7,222 bases of DNA, taken from NCBI GenBank assembly GCA_017518025.1, contig JAFWWR010000031.1, forward strand, positions 1-7,222. The letters run 5' to 3'. The notes under the pieces were generated by a model that was not told the origin of the DNA, did not search any database, and saw only the letters and a program-made list of their open reading frames with translations. Both the position numbers and the translations under genes were made by a program. Positions within the stretch are counted from its first letter, which is position 1; the number at the start of each line of letters is the position of its first letter. This DNA comes from Clostridia bacterium (lineage in GTDB: Bacteria; Bacillota; Clostridia; Oscillospirales; CAG-272). This document shows, one piece after another, positions 5,682 to 7,222 of the stretch.

Positions 5682-5690
5682 TGATACAAT
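5682..5690 (+). promoter_or_regulatory. Extended -10 promoter of the DUF5107-like gene
   Basis: TGATACAAT carries the TG of an extended -10 element and a TACAAT hexamer with one mismatch to consensus. There is no convincing -35 hexamer at 16-18 bases; the region is AT-rich (AAACAAA). Predicted start is near 5697, giving a leader of about 29 bases. The weak -35 suggests that an activator may be needed. Confidence 0.65.
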
Positions 5691-5725
5691 AGAGAAAAAG
5701 ATCACGTCGATCGGAGCGAAACGGT

Positions 5726-7222
5726 ATGGATAAAAGAAAAGTTCGGGTATGGGACGAGCGTATCGCCATCCCCACCTATCCGGCGGCGGCGCCGGACCGC
5801 AACCCGCTTTTCCTCGAGAAGAGAGTGTACCAGGGGAGCAGCGGCAAGGTCTACCCGCACCCCGTCACGGACAAGATCTGCGATGAGCGGGAGGAAAGGG
5901 AATATCTCGCCCTGTTCCTCGAGAACGACTATCTGAAGATCATGATCCTGCCGGAGCTCGGGGGCCGCGTGCAGAGAGCGTACGACAAGACGAGAGATTA
6001 CGACTTCGTCTACTACAACCGGGTCGTGAAGCCGGCACTGGTGGGCCTTGCCGGGCCGTGGATCAGCGGCGGCATCGAGTTCAACTGGCCCCAGCATCAC
6101 CGCCCGTCCACCTTCGACGGAGTGAACTGGGCGATCCGTGAAAATGAGGACGGCAGCGCGTCCGTCGTCGTTTCCGAGATCGAGAATATGTTCCACACCG
6201 AGGGCGGCACGGAATTCCGCCTTTACCCCGACAAGGCGTACCTGGAACTGAACAACCGGGTCTTCAACCGCACCGGCATCCCCCAGACGTTCCTCTGGTG
6301 GGCGAATCCCGCGGTGGCGGTGGGACCGCATTACAGAAGCGTATTCCCGCCGGACGTCACCGCCGTGATGGATCACGGCAAGCGGGACGTGTCGTCTTTC
6401 CCCATCGCCACGGGGACTTACTATAAAGTGGACTACTCCCGAGGAGTTGATATCTCCCGTTACGAAAACCTGCCGGTCCCCACGTCCTACATGGCGGCGA
6501 AGAGCGACTTCGACTTTGTCGGCGGCTACGACGAGGAAAGGCGCGCGGGACTGCTCCACGTGGCGGATCACCATATCTCCCCCGGCAAGAAGCAGTGGAC
6601 CTGGGGATGCGGCGACTTCGGAAAAGCGTGGGACCGCAACCTCACCGACGAGGACGGCCCGTATTTCGAGCTCATGACCGGGTGCTTTACCGACAATCAG
6701 CCCGATTTCAGCTACCTCGGCCCCTTTGAGTCGAGGAAGTTCACCCAGTATTTCATGCCTTACCACGACCTCGGCACGGTGCACAACGCCTGCCGCGATC
6801 TGTCGCTGAATCTCGCCGTCACGGACGGCGTCGTTACCGTCACCCTTTACTGCTCCGGCGACCTCGGCGGGTGCGCCGTGAACGTGAACGGACGGCAGAT
6901 CGGAAGCGCCGACCTCCGCGCAGCGGAGACGTACGTTTTCACCTGCCCGGCGGACGGGCTCGCGTTCCGCGACGTCAGAGTGTCCGTCACAAAGGACGGC
7001 CGCGAGGTCCTCTCCTTCGACGGAGGCGTCAAGGGGCAGGAGATCCCGTCTCCCGCGGTGCCCGCGCCTCTGCCGCAGGAGTGCGGGACGACGGAGGACT
7101 GTTACCTCTACGGCACCCACGTTGAGCAGTACCGCCACGCCACAAGGCGGGCGGAGGACTACTACCGCGAGGGACTCCGCCGGGATCCCTCTGACGTGCG
7201 GCTGAACGACGCCTGCGGAATG
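5726..7222 (+). CDS. DUF5107-like protein with C-terminal TPR repeats (3' end outside window)
   Basis: The frame from the ATG at 5726 stays open for 499 codons to the last base of the window, so the gene is partial. GGAG (5713-5716) lies nine bases before the start. I recognise the DUF5107 type by its conserved runs LPELGGRV (75-82), GPWISGGIEFNWPQHH (110-125), FLWWANPA (189-196), KKQWTWG (288-294) and FESRKFTQYFMPY (334-346). This region is expected to form a beta-sandwich resembling sugar-binding or mutarotase-like folds. A second beta-rich segment spans about 355-435. From about 463 a TPR-like helix pair begins (RHATRRAEDYYREGLRRDP, then NDACGM) and is cut by the edge. There is no signal peptide, so it should be cytoplasmic. 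Relatives are about twice this length as I recall and often lie in sugar-utilisation regions. It is divergent from the exporter operon, and a functional link is not shown. Confidence 0.88.
   Translation, partial: MDKRKVRVWDERIAIPTYPAAAPDRNPLFLEKRVYQGSSGKVYPHPVTDKICDEREEREYLALFLENDYLKIMILPELGGRVQRAYDKTRDYDFVYYNRVVKPALVGLAGPWISGGIEFNWPQHHRPSTFDGVNWAIRENEDGSASVVVSEIENMFHTEGGTEFRLYPDKAYLELNNRVFNRTGIPQTFLWWANPAVAVGPHYRSVFPPDVTAVMDHGKRDVSSFPIATGTYYKVDYSRGVDISRYENLPVPTSYMAAKSDFDFVGGYDEERRAGLLHVADHHISPGKKQWTWGCGDFGKAWDRNLTDEDGPYFELMTGCFTDNQPDFSYLGPFESRKFTQYFMPYHDLGTVHNACRDLSLNLAVTDGVVTVTLYCSGDLGGCAVNVNGRQIGSADLRAAETYVFTCPADGLAFRDVRVSVTKDGREVLSFDGGVKGQEIPSPAVPAPLPQECGTTEDCYLYGTHVEQYRHATRRAEDYYREGLRRDPSDVRLNDACGM

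Noticed and set aside
5702..7138. Long minus-strand open frame (478 codons) opposite the plus-strand gene
   Set aside because: It is antisense to a frame with clear family motifs, a good ribosome binding site and a promoter. Its product is a low-complexity R/V/A/G-rich sequence typical of shadows in GC-rich genes.

Overview
The window looks like a GC-rich, low-to-mid-size intergenic-spaced bacterial chromosome segment, most likely from a gut-type Clostridia (Bacillota). The reasons are strong Shine-Dalgarno sites (GGAGG, AAAGGAG), textbook -35/-10 promoters with 17-base spacers, a tRNA gene without an encoded CCA end, and a protein recognisable as the DUF5107/TPR type. The taxonomic call is an inference from style, not from a marker gene.

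Layout. Bases 1-90 hold the first 20 bases of a minus-strand gene that leaves the window, with its ribosome binding site and promoter. Bases 91-485 hold no protein gene. They contain a bidirectional terminator (186-213) and an unusual array of short hairpins with different stems separated by ATGATG or CATCAT linkers (about 273-453), ending in a second terminator (454-481). Bases 486-740 form a tRNA-Leu locus on the minus strand: a consensus promoter (711-739), a broken tRNA-Leu copy interrupted by an 80-base palindromic insert (584-701), then an intact tRNA-Leu with anticodon CAA (486-569).

Bases 750-5602 are a tightly packed four-gene minus-strand operon. In transcription order it encodes a 550-residue membrane-anchored extracytoplasmic protein of unknown function, an ABC ATPase, and two different ABC-2-type permeases with large external domains. 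It is driven by a TTGAAA-17-TAGAAT promoter and closed by a strong terminator (750-779). The genes are separated by +4, -4 and +12 bases, so they are probably translationally coupled. The natural reading is one heterodimeric ABC exporter plus an accessory surface protein; the substrate cannot be read from the window.

Bases 5682-7222 hold a divergent plus-strand gene with an extended -10 promoter. It is open to the window edge (499 residues, no stop) and encodes a DUF5107-like N-terminal region followed by the start of TPR repeats. It is probably connected to carbohydrate metabolism, but that is family-level inference.

The parts that most deserve attention are the hairpin array, whose two halves carry oppositely oriented linkers and partly fold back on each other, and the tRNA-Leu copy split by a palindromic element directly behind the locus promoter.
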